Shown here: piece after piece, positions 1 to 7,348 of the stretch
How positions within the stretch are numbered: the first letter of the stretch is position 1
Layout: every line of letters begins with the position of its first letter
Origin: Anaerotruncus sp. MC2020
Lineage (GTDB): Bacteria > Bacillota > Clostridia > Oscillospirales > Ruminococcaceae
Reading direction: 5' to 3'
Length of the DNA stretch: 64,000 nt
NCBI GenBank assembly: GCA_000701945.1
Contig: JNKE01000021.1
Location: 29,436-93,435, forward strand
Notes under the pieces: generated by a model
The model's database searches: none
Seen by the model: the letters and a program-made list of their open reading frames with translations, nothing else
Told to the model about the DNA's origin: nothing
Position numbers and translations under genes: made by a program

Positions 1-2
1 AG

Positions 3-107
3 CTGGAGAAGTACGCGCTTGAGAAGGGCGAGGTGACGGATTCGCTCGGCAGCGGACGTCAGGAAATGCTCGAATCCATCATGAACAATATCATGTTCAG
101 CTTGTAA
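3..107 (+). CDS. xylA: xylose isomerase, C-terminal fragment
   Basis: This is the last 34 codons of a gene that enters from the left edge. The peptide ends with an [10 protein letters not shown] stretch followed by a short hydrophobic tail, which resembles the C-terminus of clostridial-type xylose isomerases. The enzyme converts D-xylose to D-xylulose in the cytoplasm. The next gene on the same strand is xylulokinase, which uses that product, and this supports the call. Only the tail is visible, so the catalytic metal-binding residues cannot be checked. No clear terminator follows; the gap begins with TTAGCC-type heptads. Confidence 0.72.
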   Translation: MEKYALEKGEVTDSLGSGRQEMLESIMNNIMFSL

Positions 108-121
108 GCGCTCGGGAAATG

Positions 122-146
122 AGCCGTTAGCCATTAGCCGTTAGCT
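122..146. repeat. TTAGCCR heptad repeats
   Basis: Several direct 7-bp units of the type TTAGCCG/TTAGCCA lie just after the xylA stop. The same heptads recur at about 21505, 32353-32480, 36165-36200, 37118-37152 and 41425-41535, where facing copies form long hairpins. Here only one arm is present. Confidence 0.75.
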
Positions 147-149
147 TTT

Positions 150-427
150 TGCTTCCAGCCGAAAGCAGACTGAGCCTTTTGTACAGAGTGGCTCGAATTT
201 TGGGTTCCAAGGGACTGTGTCCCTTGGCAGGTCAAGGGCGGCGCCCTTGCAGAGTCCAGAGACAGCGTCTCTGGCAGGTTCCAAGGGCAGAGCCTTTGGT
301 GGGTTCCAAGGGCAGAGCCTTTGGTGGGTTCCAAGGGCAAAGCCCTTGGTCGCCGTCTATGGCGGCGAAACACTATCTTCAAATTAAAATCCACCCTTCG
401 CAAACAATCCAGTGAATTGTTTGCGAA
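150..427. repeat. stem-loop array 1
   Basis: This fills most of the xylA-xylB gap. About six consecutive perfect or near-perfect hairpins run from 207 to 351; each stem is 7-9 bp and the central bases are mostly CAGAG, CAAAG or CAGCG, separated by short linkers such as cagagt and tgggtt. They are followed by a CGCCG-tctat-GGCGGCG hairpin (352-368) and a 12-bp stem TTCGCAAACAAT at 397-408 pairing with 416-427. The left flank (150-200) matches the left flank of the array at 17702. A second array at 14232-14402 ends in the same two hairpins. No protein is supported here. Confidence 0.8.
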
Positions 428-451
428 CGAGAAAAATAACGTTTTAATGCG

Positions 452-476
452 GGCGGATAATATCCGCCCCTACAAA
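452..476. repeat. TAGGGGCGGAT palindrome
   Basis: A GGGCGGATA-aTATCCGCCC palindrome ending in CTACA, 23 bp before the xylB start. It belongs to the CGCCCCTACA family of short palindromic repeats found in most gaps of this window. Confidence 0.8.
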
Positions 477-498
477 TAAAAAAACGGAGGTGCAAACG

Positions 499-2022
499 AT
501 GTCATATGTAATAGGCGTGGACTGCGGTACAAGCGGAACGAAGACAGTCCTGTTTGACGAGGCGGGAGCGGTGATAGCCTCCGCGACGATAGAATACCCG
601 ATGTACCAGCCGAAGAACGGCTACGCTGAGCAGGAGCCCGCGGACTGGGCGAACGCGATGAAGGACACCATCAAGGCGGTCATGGCAAAGAGCGGCGTGG
701 ACAGGCACGACGTAAAGGGCATAGGCATATCGGGACAGATGCACGGACTTGTCATGCTCGACCGCGACAACAACGTCCTGCGCAGGAGCATAATATGGTG
801 CGACCAGCGCACGGCGGCGGAGGTCGGGCAGATGAACGCCCTTGTCGGCAGGGACAAGCTCGTGGAGATAACGGCAAATCCCGCATTGACGGGCTGGACG
901 GCGGCGAAGATACTGTGGGTGAAGAACAACGAACCCGAGATATACAGCCGCGTGGCGCACATACTTCTCCCGAAGGACTATCTGCGGCTGATACTCACTG
1001 GCGAGTACGCGACGGAGGTCAGCGACGCCTCGGGAATGCAGCTTCTTGACGTGCCGAAGCGGCAGTGGTCGGACGAGCTTCTCGCTGCGTTCGAGATAGA
1101 CAAGGCATGGCTCGGAAAGGTGTACGAGTCATGCGAGGTGACGGGCACGCTGACGAAGTCAATTGCGGACGAGCTCGGCTTGTGCGAGGGCACGGTCGTA
1201 GTCGGCGGAGCGGGCGACAACGCGGCGGCGGCGGTCGGCACGGGAGTCGTCGAGGACGGCAAGGCGTTCACGACGATAGGCACCTCGGGAGTCGTATTCG
1301 CGCACACCTCGGACATCTCGATAGACAAGCAGGGCAGGGTGCATACCTGCTGTGCGGCGGTGCCGAACGCATGGCACGTAATGGGCGTAACGCAGGGAGC
1401 GGGCTTGTCGCTGAAGTGGTTCCGCGACAACTTCTGCATGACGGAGAAGGAGACAGCGCGTCTCATGGGCGTGGACGAGTACTACCTCATGGACAAGGCG
1501 GCTGAGGCGGTACCCGTCGGCGCGAACAGACTGCTGTATCTGCCCTATCTCATGGGCGAGCGCACGCCTCACCTCGACCCCGACGCGAGGGGCGTATTCT
1601 TCGGACTTTCGGCTATACACACGCGCAGGGATATGCTTCGCGCGGTAATGGAGGGCGTTAGCTATTCGCTCCGTGACTGCGTGGAGGTCTTCCGCGAGAT
1701 GAACGTGAGCGTGAGCGATATGATGGCTTGCGGAGGCGGAGGCTCGTCGCCGCTGTGGAGGAGTATGCTTGCGGACCTGTACAACTGCGAGGTCAAGACG
1801 GTGGCATCGAAGGAGGGACCTGCACTCGGAGCGGCTATCCTCGCGAGTGTCGGAGCGGGACTTTACGGCAGTGTGCAGGAGGCGTGCGGAGCGATAGTGC
1901 GCACGGACAAGGTACAGGCTCCGAACGCGGCTAACGTGCCCGAATACGAGCGGTATTATCAGCTTTACCGCGAGATATATCCGGCATTGAAGGGGAGCTT
2001 TGCGAAGCTGGCGGAGCTTTGA
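499..2022 (+). CDS. xylB: xylulokinase
   Basis: FGGY-family sugar kinase of 507 residues, the usual length for XylB, which phosphorylates D-xylulose to xylulose 5-phosphate with ATP. The N-terminus has the phosphate-binding GVDCGTSGTKT; ISGQMHGLV near residue 80 is the xylulokinase-specific motif; GGAGDNAAAAVG (about 240) and CGGGGSSPLW (about 415) are the conserved C-terminal-domain loops. The ATG at 499 is preferred to the in-frame GTG at 490 because GGAGG at 486-490 lies 8 bases upstream of it. It probably works with the upstream isomerase, although a repeat array separates the two genes. Confidence 0.95.
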   Translation: MSYVIGVDCGTSGTKTVLFDEAGAVIASATIEYPMYQPKNGYAEQEPADWANAMKDTIKAVMAKSGVDRHDVKGIGISGQMHGLVMLDRDNNVLRRSIIWCDQRTAAEVGQMNALVGRDKLVEITANPALTGWTAAKILWVKNNEPEIYSRVAHILLPKDYLRLILTGEYATEVSDASGMQLLDVPKRQWSDELLAAFEIDKAWLGKVYESCEVTGTLTKSIADELGLCEGTVVVGGAGDNAAAAVGTGVVEDGKAFTTIGTSGVVFAHTSDISIDKQGRVHTCCAAVPNAWHVMGVTQGAGLSLKWFRDNFCMTEKETARLMGVDEYYLMDKAAEAVPVGANRLLYLPYLMGERTPHLDPDARGVFFGLSAIHTRRDMLRAVMEGVSYSLRDCVEVFREMNVSVSDMMACGGGGSSPLWRSMLADLYNCEVKTVASKEGPALGAAILASVGAGLYGSVQEACGAIVRTDKVQAPNAANVPEYERYYQLYREIYPALKGSFAKLAEL

Positions 2023-2034
2023 GCCCCGAGAGGC

Positions 2035-2191
2035 GGAGCTGTTCAAAGCGGAAAAGGCTTCCGCGCCCCTTGATATTTCTGTAAATATGTGGTATAAGCG
2101 CGGTGTCCGCGCCGCCGAGTTCGCGGTGGAGCTGTCCAAAGCGGAAAAGGCTTCCGCGCCCCTTGATATTTCTGTAAATGTATGGTATAAT
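2035..2191 (+). promoter_or_regulatory. duplicated promoter before metG
   Basis: A 63-bp unit occurs twice in direct orientation, at 2035-2097 and 2128-2190, with a period of 93 bp. Each copy carries a sigma-A promoter: TTGATA (2070-2075)-N17-TATAAG (2093-2098) in copy 1 and TTGATA (2163-2168)-N17-TATAAT (2186-2191) in copy 2. Each also has a small GCGGAA/TTCCGC hairpin upstream of its -35. Copy 2 has the better -10 and is probably the main metG promoter. No T-box or SAM riboswitch motif is visible between it and metG. Confidence 0.8.
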
Positions 2192-2249
2192 ATAATTTGT
2201 CCCTTCCTCTCATTAGGGAACGGGAACACATTTAAAGGAGCGATTCATT

Positions 2250-4238
2250 ATGTCAAAGAAATTCTACATCACGACCCCCATTTATTACCCCTCGGGTGAC
2301 CCGCATATCGGTCACTGCTACACGACGGTAGCCTGCGATTCCATCGCGCGCTACAAGCGAATGCAGGGCTATGACGTAATGTTCCTCACAGGCACGGACG
2401 AGCACGGCTTGAAGATAGAGCAGAAGGCGGCGGAGCAGGGCGTAACTCCGAAGGAGTACGTAGACGTCATCGTTGACAAGTTCAAGAAGCTGTGGAGCTA
2501 CATGAACATCTCATACGACCGCTATATCCGCACGACTGACGACTATCACGTAGAAGCCGTACAGAATATATTCAAGGCGCTTTACGATAAGGGCTACATC
2601 TACAAGGGCGAATATTCGGGCAAATACTGCACTCCCTGCGAGAGCTTCTGGACAGAGTCACAGCTTGACGAGAACGGATGCTGTCCCGAGTGTCACAGAC
2701 CCGTAAAGTTCGCGAAGGAGGAGGCATACTTCTTCAAGATGTCGCCGTTTGCGGAGCGCATAGAGAAGCTCCTCATGGAGACGGACTATCTCCGTCCGAA
2801 GACGAGAGCAGTAGAGCTGGTAAACAACTTCATCAAGCCGGGACTTGAAGACCTCTGCGTGTCGAGAACATCGTTCACATGGGGCGTACCCGTGTCATTT
2901 GACGAGAAGCACGTAGTATACGTGTGGATAGACGCGCTCTCGAACTACATCACCGCGCTCGGCTATGAGAACTCCGCACACAACGATTATGAGAAATACT
3001 GGCCTGCCGATGTCCACATGGTAGCGAAGGACATCATGCGCTTCCACGCAATAATATGGCCTGCTATGCTCATGGCACTCGACCTGCCGCTTCCTCACCA
3101 CCTTGCAGTACACGGCTGGATAACCATGGCAGGCAAGAACGGCGAGAGCGAGAAGATGTCGAAATCACTCGGCAACGTCGTTGACCCGTTCGTGCTGGGC
3201 GAGCGCTACGGACAGGACGCGATCCGCTACCACATTCTCCGCGAGATGGCGCTGGGCGCAGACAGCCTTTTCTCGAACGAGATAATGATAAACCGCATAA
3301 ATTCCGACCTTGCGAACGGCTTCGGCAATCTTGTATCGCGCACCGTAGCAATGGCGGACAAATACTTCGGCGGCACACTCCCGACGGAGCGCGAGAGCGA
3401 CCCGCTGGACGAGGAGTTCAAGTCGGTGATACTGGGACTTTGCCCCGCAGTTGACGGCTTTGTGGACGAGACAAAGATAAAGCAGGCGCTCGAGACCATA
3501 TTCGAGGGCGTAGCGCGCGCGAACAAGTACATCGACGAGACGGAGCCGTGGAAGCTGGGCAAGGACGAGAGCAAGCGTGCCCGACTCGCGGCGGTGCTGT
3601 ACAACCTGCTCGAGGCGATACGCATAACATCGGCGCTTCTGGCACCTTTCATGCCTACGGTAATGCCGAAGGTATGGGAGCAGATAGGCGCTACGGCAGA
3701 GGACGTCAAGTACGAGAACCTCAGCAGATTCGGCGTGATGCCTGCAGACGTGACGGTACACAAGGGCGAGATACTCTTCCCGCGCATCGACGTGGACAAG
3801 GAGATAGAGGAGCTCAACGACATTCTCCGCAGGAACATGGAGGCGGCGCAGGCAAAGCTGTCAGCGGAGGAGAAGGGCGAGGGCAGTGCCGAGCCCGAGA
3901 AGATAGAGCTTGCGCCCGAGATAACGATAGACGATTTTGCGAAGGTCGAGATAAGGGTAGCGAAGGTCACGGCTTGCGAGCGCGTGAAGAAGTCCGACAA
4001 GCTGCTGTGCTTGCAGCTTGACGATGGCATGGGCGGACGACAGGTAGTATCGGGCATCGCGCAGTATTACGCCCCCGAGGACCTGATAGGGAAGAAGCTC
4101 CAGCTCATCGCGAATCTGAAGCCTGTGAAGCTCAGGGGCGTGGACAGCAACGGCATGATATGCGCAGCCGACACACCCGACGGCGTGAAGGTGATTTTCG
4201 TAGACGATTCTATTCCTGTAGGCTCAAAGATAAGATAA
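2250..4238 (+). CDS. metG: methionyl-tRNA synthetase
   Basis: Class I aminoacyl-tRNA synthetase of 662 residues that charges tRNA-Met. The HIGH signature appears as DPHIGH near residue 20, the KMSKS loop as EKMSKSLGN near 300, and the zinc knuckle in the connecting domain as CTPC...CCPEC near 130-150. The last ~110 residues form the dimerising Arc1p/EMAP-like tRNA-binding domain (from IDDFAKVEIRVAKV to VGSKIR). The ATG follows AAAGGAG at 2234-2240. It is transcribed alone from the duplicated promoter, and a palindromic repeat followed by a T-run (4250-4285) may end the transcript. Confidence 0.97.
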   Translation: MSKKFYITTPIYYPSGDPHIGHCYTTVACDSIARYKRMQGYDVMFLTGTDEHGLKIEQKAAEQGVTPKEYVDVIVDKFKKLWSYMNISYDRYIRTTDDYHVEAVQNIFKALYDKGYIYKGEYSGKYCTPCESFWTESQLDENGCCPECHRPVKFAKEEAYFFKMSPFAERIEKLLMETDYLRPKTRAVELVNNFIKPGLEDLCVSRTSFTWGVPVSFDEKHVVYVWIDALSNYITALGYENSAHNDYEKYWPADVHMVAKDIMRFHAIIWPAMLMALDLPLPHHLAVHGWITMAGKNGESEKMSKSLGNVVDPFVLGERYGQDAIRYHILREMALGADSLFSNEIMINRINSDLANGFGNLVSRTVAMADKYFGGTLPTERESDPLDEEFKSVILGLCPAVDGFVDETKIKQALETIFEGVARANKYIDETEPWKLGKDESKRARLAAVLYNLLEAIRITSALLAPFMPTVMPKVWEQIGATAEDVKYENLSRFGVMPADVTVHKGEILFPRIDVDKEIEELNDILRRNMEAAQAKLSAEEKGEGSAEPEKIELAPEITIDDFAKVEIRVAKVTACERVKKSDKLLCLQLDDGMGGRQVVSGIAQYYAPEDLIGKKLQLIANLKPVKLRGVDSNGMICAADTPDGVKVIFVDDSIPVGSKIR

Positions 4239-4249
4239 ATACGACAAAC

Positions 4250-4435
4250 GTAGGGGCGGATACTATCCGCCCCTACAAAATTTTTCCGCTACTGATTCGC
4301 GGATTTGCGGGCGCACGGATAAGCAGCGCACCAAATCTTTGATTTGGATTGCGATGCTATATGCAGCTTTGCTGTAATGCGCCCATACAATATGTTGCCG
4401 CAGGCAAACGCGTAAAGCGCGGACGCCCGAAGGGT
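4250..4435. repeat. palindromic repeats, including the ~80-bp GGATAAGCAGC element
   Basis: The metG-serC gap holds three repeats. GTAGGGGCGGATA-c-TATCCGCCCCTAC at 4250-4276 is followed by aaaattttt and could act as a terminator. At 4307-4385 is the first copy of a structured element whose ends GGGCGCA and TGCGCCC pair, with an internal CCAAATC-ttt-GATTTGG hairpin; other copies lie at 14477, 14732, 48484 (inverted) and 53329. At about 4410-4435 is a short GGACGCCC/GGGTGCCCC palindrome. Confidence 0.85.
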
Positions 4436-4499
4436 GCCCCTACGCCAAGTGATATATACTATTATATATGAGAATATTCAAAATTAATCAAGATTTATA

Positions 4500-4528
4500 T
4501 TGACTTATTGTGTCGATGGGTGTATAAT
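4500..4528 (+). promoter_or_regulatory. serC promoter
   Basis: TTGACT (4500-4505)-N17-TATAAT (4523-4528), followed 51 bases later by the serC start. Confidence 0.85.
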
Positions 4529-4578
4529 TGATATGTATTGCAAATACTCACTTTTTATATATTATGGAGGTTTTTTCA

Positions 4579-5667
4579 ATGAGCAGAGTTTACAACTTCA
4601 GTGCAGGTCCTGCTGTTCTCCCCGAGGAAGTACTCAGAGAATGCGCAGAGGAAATGATGGATTACAAGGGCTGCGGAATGTCCGTAATGGAGATGTCGCA
4701 CCGTTCAAAGGTTTATGATGAGATAATCAAGGAAGCAGAGAAGGATCTCCGCGACCTGATGAACATTCCCGACAACTACAAGGTGATCTTTGCACAGGGC
4801 GGCGCATCGCTGGTATTCGCAGGCGTACCGATGAACCTGATGAAGAACAAGAAGGCAGCCTACATAATCACAGGCCAGTGGGCAAAGAAGGCTGCACAGG
4901 AGGCTGAGAAGTACGGCGAAGTAGTAAGAGTAGCATCCTCTGCTGACAAGACCTTTTCTTATATTCCCGACTGCTCCGACCTCGACATTCCCGACGATGT
5001 AGACTACGTATACATCTGCGAGAACAACACGATTTACGGAACAAAGTTCTGGGAGCTCCCCAACACGAAGGGACATGAGCTCGTAGCAGACGTAAGCTCC
5101 TGCTTCCTTTCTGAGCCTGTTGACGTAACAAAGTACGGCGTTATCTACGGCGGCGTACAGAAGAACGTAGGACCTGCCGGCGTACAGATAATCATCGTAC
5201 GTGAGGACCTCATCGCTGACGGTCCAGCACTCGACATCACACCTACAATGATGGACTGGAAGATACAGGCAGACAACGAGAGCCTCTACAACACACCTCC
5301 CTGCTACGGCATCTATGTATGCGGCAAGGTATTCAAGTGGATAAAGAAGATGGGCGGCCTTGAGGCAATGAAGGCTCACAACGAGAAGAAGGCAAAGATA
5401 CTGTACGACTTCCTTGACAGCAGCAAGATGTTCAAGGGCACAGTTGAGAAGAAGGACAGAAGCCTCATGAACGTACCCTTCATCACAGGCAACGAGGAGC
5501 TCGACAAGAAGTTCGTAGCCGAGTCAAAGGCAGCAGGCTTCGAGAACCTCAAGGGACACAGAACAGTCGGCGGAATGCGTGCATCTATCTACAACGCAAT
5601 GCCTATCGAGGGCGTAGAGAAGCTCGTAGCATTCATGAAGAAGTTCGAGGCTGAGAATACAAAGTAA
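4579..5667 (+). CDS. serC: phosphoserine aminotransferase
   Basis: PLP-dependent class V aminotransferase of 362 residues, close to the ~360 typical of SerC. It makes 3-phosphoserine from 3-phosphohydroxypyruvate and glutamate. The N-terminus YNFSAGPAVLP is the SerC signature; FAQGGASL is the cofactor phosphate loop, DVSSCFLS precedes the PLP site, and the Schiff-base lysine lies in YGGVQKNVGPAG near residue 195. The reading frame is open upstream to 4528, but ATG 4579 has GGAGG at 4566-4570 and starts at the conserved SRVYNFSAG. The next gene, serA, encodes the preceding step of serine synthesis. Confidence 0.97.
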   Translation: MSRVYNFSAGPAVLPEEVLRECAEEMMDYKGCGMSVMEMSHRSKVYDEIIKEAEKDLRDLMNIPDNYKVIFAQGGASLVFAGVPMNLMKNKKAAYIITGQWAKKAAQEAEKYGEVVRVASSADKTFSYIPDCSDLDIPDDVDYVYICENNTIYGTKFWELPNTKGHELVADVSSCFLSEPVDVTKYGVIYGGVQKNVGPAGVQIIIVREDLIADGPALDITPTMMDWKIQADNESLYNTPPCYGIYVCGKVFKWIKKMGGLEAMKAHNEKKAKILYDFLDSSKMFKGTVEKKDRSLMNVPFITGNEELDKKFVAESKAAGFENLKGHRTVGGMRASIYNAMPIEGVEKLVAFMKKFEAENTK

Positions 5668-5676
5668 TTTTGTAGT

Positions 5677-5699
5677 TTCCCCCGCATGGTGCGGGGGAA
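5677..5699. terminator. serC-serA intergenic hairpin
   Basis: TTCCCCCGC-atggt-GCGGGGGAA, a perfect 9-bp stem. No U-run follows, so it may be an mRNA-stabilising or partial attenuating hairpin between two cotranscribed genes rather than a full terminator. Confidence 0.6.
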
Positions 5700-5729
5700 G
5701 CATACATTTAACAGAAAGAGGTAATGATA

Positions 5730-6896
5730 ATGTTCAACATACAGACACTCAACAAGATATCACCCGTTGGCACGGACGTTTTCGACAAGAGCAAGTACGC
5801 TATCGCAGACGCGCCCGCAAATCCCGACGCAATCATGGTACGTTCCGCTAAGATGCACGACATGACATTCGGCGACAAGCTTCTTGCTATTGCACGTGCA
5901 GGCGCAGGCGTAAACAACATTCCTGTTGACCGCTGCGCACAGGAGGGCATCTGCGTATTCAACACTCCCGGCGCTAACTCAAACGCAGTTAAGGAGCTTG
6001 CAATATGCGCACTTCTTCTTGCTTCGAGAAAGATAGTTGAGGCAGCACAGTGGTCTGCTTCCCTCAAGGGTACAGAGGACGCTCCCAAGACAGTTGAGAG
6101 CGGCAAGAGCAAGTTCGCAGGTCCCGAGATAGCAGGCAAGACACTCGGTATCATCGGACTCGGCGCAATCGGCGGCAAGATAGCGAACGCAGCAGAGGCA
6201 CTCGGAATGAAGGTCATCGGCTACGACCCCTACCTCTCCGTAGGAGCAGCACTCCACCTCGAGCCTTCCGTACAGGTTGTCAAGGACATCAACGACATCT
6301 ACAAGAACAGCGACTATATCACCATTCATATGCCTTATACACCTCAGACAAAGAACACTATTGACGCTGAGCAGATAGCAATGATGAAGGACGGCGTACG
6401 TCTCATCAACCTCGCAAGAGGCGAGCTCATCAACAGCGAGGCAGTAGTAAAGGCTATCGCTGACGGCAAGGTAGCAAAGTACGTAACAGACTTTGCAGAC
6501 GACATCGTACTCGGAGCAGAGAACGTTATCGTACTTCCCCACCTCGGTGCATCGACACCCGAGAGCGAGGACAACTGCGCAGTAATGGCAGCAGAGGAGC
6601 TCATTGACTACCTCGAGAACGGCAACATCAGGAACAGCGTAAACTACCCGAACCTCTCCATGAACTGCACAGACACGAAGATATGCGTAATCCATAAGAA
6701 CGTGCCTACAACTATTGCATCTATCACGAGCGCAGTAGGCAACGAGGGCATCAACATCGAGAACATGGCAAACGCGAGCAAGGGAGACTTTGCATACACG
6801 ATGCTTGACGTAACAGGCGAGGTGCCTGCAAGTGTTGAGGGCAAGATAAACGCAGTAGACGGCGTAATCCGCGTAAGAGTCATCAACAAGAAGTAA
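5730..6896 (+). CDS. serA: D-3-phosphoglycerate dehydrogenase
   Basis: NAD-dependent 2-hydroxyacid dehydrogenase of 388 residues, the short SerA form with one C-terminal ACT domain. It oxidises 3-phosphoglycerate to 3-phosphohydroxypyruvate. GIIGLGAIGGKIAN (about 145) is the Rossmann glycine loop; the catalytic Arg lies in INLARGELI, and the catalytic His in LPHLGASTPE. ICVIHKNVPTTIASIT onward (about 313-388) is the ACT domain, which often senses serine. ATG 5724 is in frame, but AGAGG at 5717-5721 is correctly spaced only for ATG 5730. It follows serC by 62 bases and is probably in the same operon. Confidence 0.95.
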   Translation: MFNIQTLNKISPVGTDVFDKSKYAIADAPANPDAIMVRSAKMHDMTFGDKLLAIARAGAGVNNIPVDRCAQEGICVFNTPGANSNAVKELAICALLLASRKIVEAAQWSASLKGTEDAPKTVESGKSKFAGPEIAGKTLGIIGLGAIGGKIANAAEALGMKVIGYDPYLSVGAALHLEPSVQVVKDINDIYKNSDYITIHMPYTPQTKNTIDAEQIAMMKDGVRLINLARGELINSEAVVKAIADGKVAKYVTDFADDIVLGAENVIVLPHLGASTPESEDNCAVMAAEELIDYLENGNIRNSVNYPNLSMNCTDTKICVIHKNVPTTIASITSAVGNEGINIENMANASKGDFAYTMLDVTGEVPASVEGKINAVDGVIRVRVINKK

Positions 6897-6910
6897 GCGC
6901 GAAAAAGCAC

Positions 6911-6939
6911 TTGACAAAGTCTCTTCATAGTGTTATACT
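6911..6939 (+). promoter_or_regulatory. promoter of antisense RNA, par-like locus 1
   Basis: TTGACA (6911-6916)-N17-TATACT (6934-6939). It directs a short plus-strand RNA toward the small minus-strand gene at 7025-7123. Confidence 0.85.
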
Positions 6940-6945
6940 ATATAT

Positions 6946-7021
6946 AACCACAAAGGATATTGTGTGCATGGTTACACACGAAACGAACCCCCGAGAGCGG
7001 CAACTCTCGGGGGTTCTTTTT
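6946..7021 (+). ncRNA. putative antitoxin RNA, par-like locus 1
   Basis: An RNA of about 75 nt is expected from the promoter at 6911-6939 to the terminator at 6985-7021. Its 5' part (from 6950, acaaaggatatt...catggttacac) is a direct repeat of 7101-7133, which covers the start and ribosome-binding site of the convergent small gene. Because the two transcripts come from opposite strands, this RNA could pair in trans with the toxin mRNA at the translation start and at the shared terminator. This is the architecture of RNA II in the Fst/par type I system; the function is inferred. Confidence 0.65.
6985..7021. terminator. bidirectional terminator, par-like locus 1
   Basis: Stem GAACCCCCGAGAG (6985-6997) with CTCTCGGGGGTTC (7004-7016), loop cggcaa, and T-rich sequence on the plus side (7015-7021). 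On the minus side the tract is weaker (GTTTCGT). It serves both convergent RNAs. Confidence 0.85.
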
Positions 7022-7024
7022 GGG

Positions 7025-7123
7025 CTATTTGTCGGACTTCAAGTGTCTGTCTAACCACTTGCTCACACAGTCACCGACTAAGCGAGCCACGACAGCCGTT
7101 ACAAAGGATATTATGTATTGCAT
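7025..7123 (-). CDS. 32-residue Fst-like membrane toxin peptide (putative)
   Basis: A small gene with AAGGAGGT at 7131-7138, seven bases before ATG, encoding a 32-residue peptide. Residues 3-20 are hydrophobic with one Arg at 14 (AVVARLVGDCVSKWL), followed by a polar tail ending in DK. A homologue of 31 residues is encoded at 45906-46001 with the same core (ARLVGD-x-VSKWL) in the same genetic arrangement. A short membrane helix followed by a charged tail is typical of Fst/Ldr-type type I toxins. Direct sequence similarity to Fst is not evident, so the assignment rests on size, topology and locus design. Confidence 0.7.
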   Translation of the reverse strand: MQYIISFVTAVVARLVGDCVSKWLDRHLKSDK

Positions 7124-7163
7124 GGTATACACCTCCTTCCTGACGGAAGAAGCCGACAAGCTA

Positions 7164-7192
7164 ATGATAGCATTTTTGTCGGATGTTGTCAA
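7164..7192 (-). promoter_or_regulatory. promoter of the small toxin gene, locus 1
   Basis: On the minus strand, TTGACA (7187-7192)-N17-TATCAT (7164-7169), about 40 bases upstream of the start codon. The 5' leader includes the direct repeat shared with the antisense RNA. Confidence 0.8.
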
Positions 7193-7247
7193 TAACAGAG
7201 AGTCCGCGACACAAATATGAACAAATTGTAAACAATCCCTTTCAGAC

Positions 7248-7307
7248 TTGACTTGCAGTCAGAAAAGGACTATACTATATTTAGCACTCGAACACAGAGA
7301 GTGCTAA
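7248..7307 (+). promoter_or_regulatory. htpG promoter with CIRCE operator
   Basis: TTGACT (7248-7253)-N17-TATACT (7271-7276), followed at 7281-7307 by TTAGCACTC-N9-GAGTGCTAA, a perfect match to the CIRCE operator bound by the heat-shock repressor HrcA. The operator spans the expected transcription start, so htpG should be derepressed on heat shock. Confidence 0.95.
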
Positions 7308-7348
7308 CACAAATGTAAATCTTATACTTCTAAAAGGAGATGTTCATA

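Noticed and set aside
207..368. Hairpin array considered as CRISPR
   Set aside because: There are no constant 25-40 bp repeats with unique spacers; the constant part is the loop, and no cas genes are near.
2192..2249. T-box or SAM riboswitch upstream of metG
   Set aside because: The leader is under 60 bases and lacks the T-box sequence and any antiterminator.
4239..4578. Possible serine riboswitch or attenuator before serC
   Set aside because: The gap is filled with palindromic repeats plus a normal promoter; no known riboswitch motif is seen.
6960..7220. 86-codon open frame across par-like locus 1 on the plus strand
   Set aside because: It starts inside the antisense RNA, runs through the terminator hairpin and covers the toxin gene in reverse; no ribosome-binding site.
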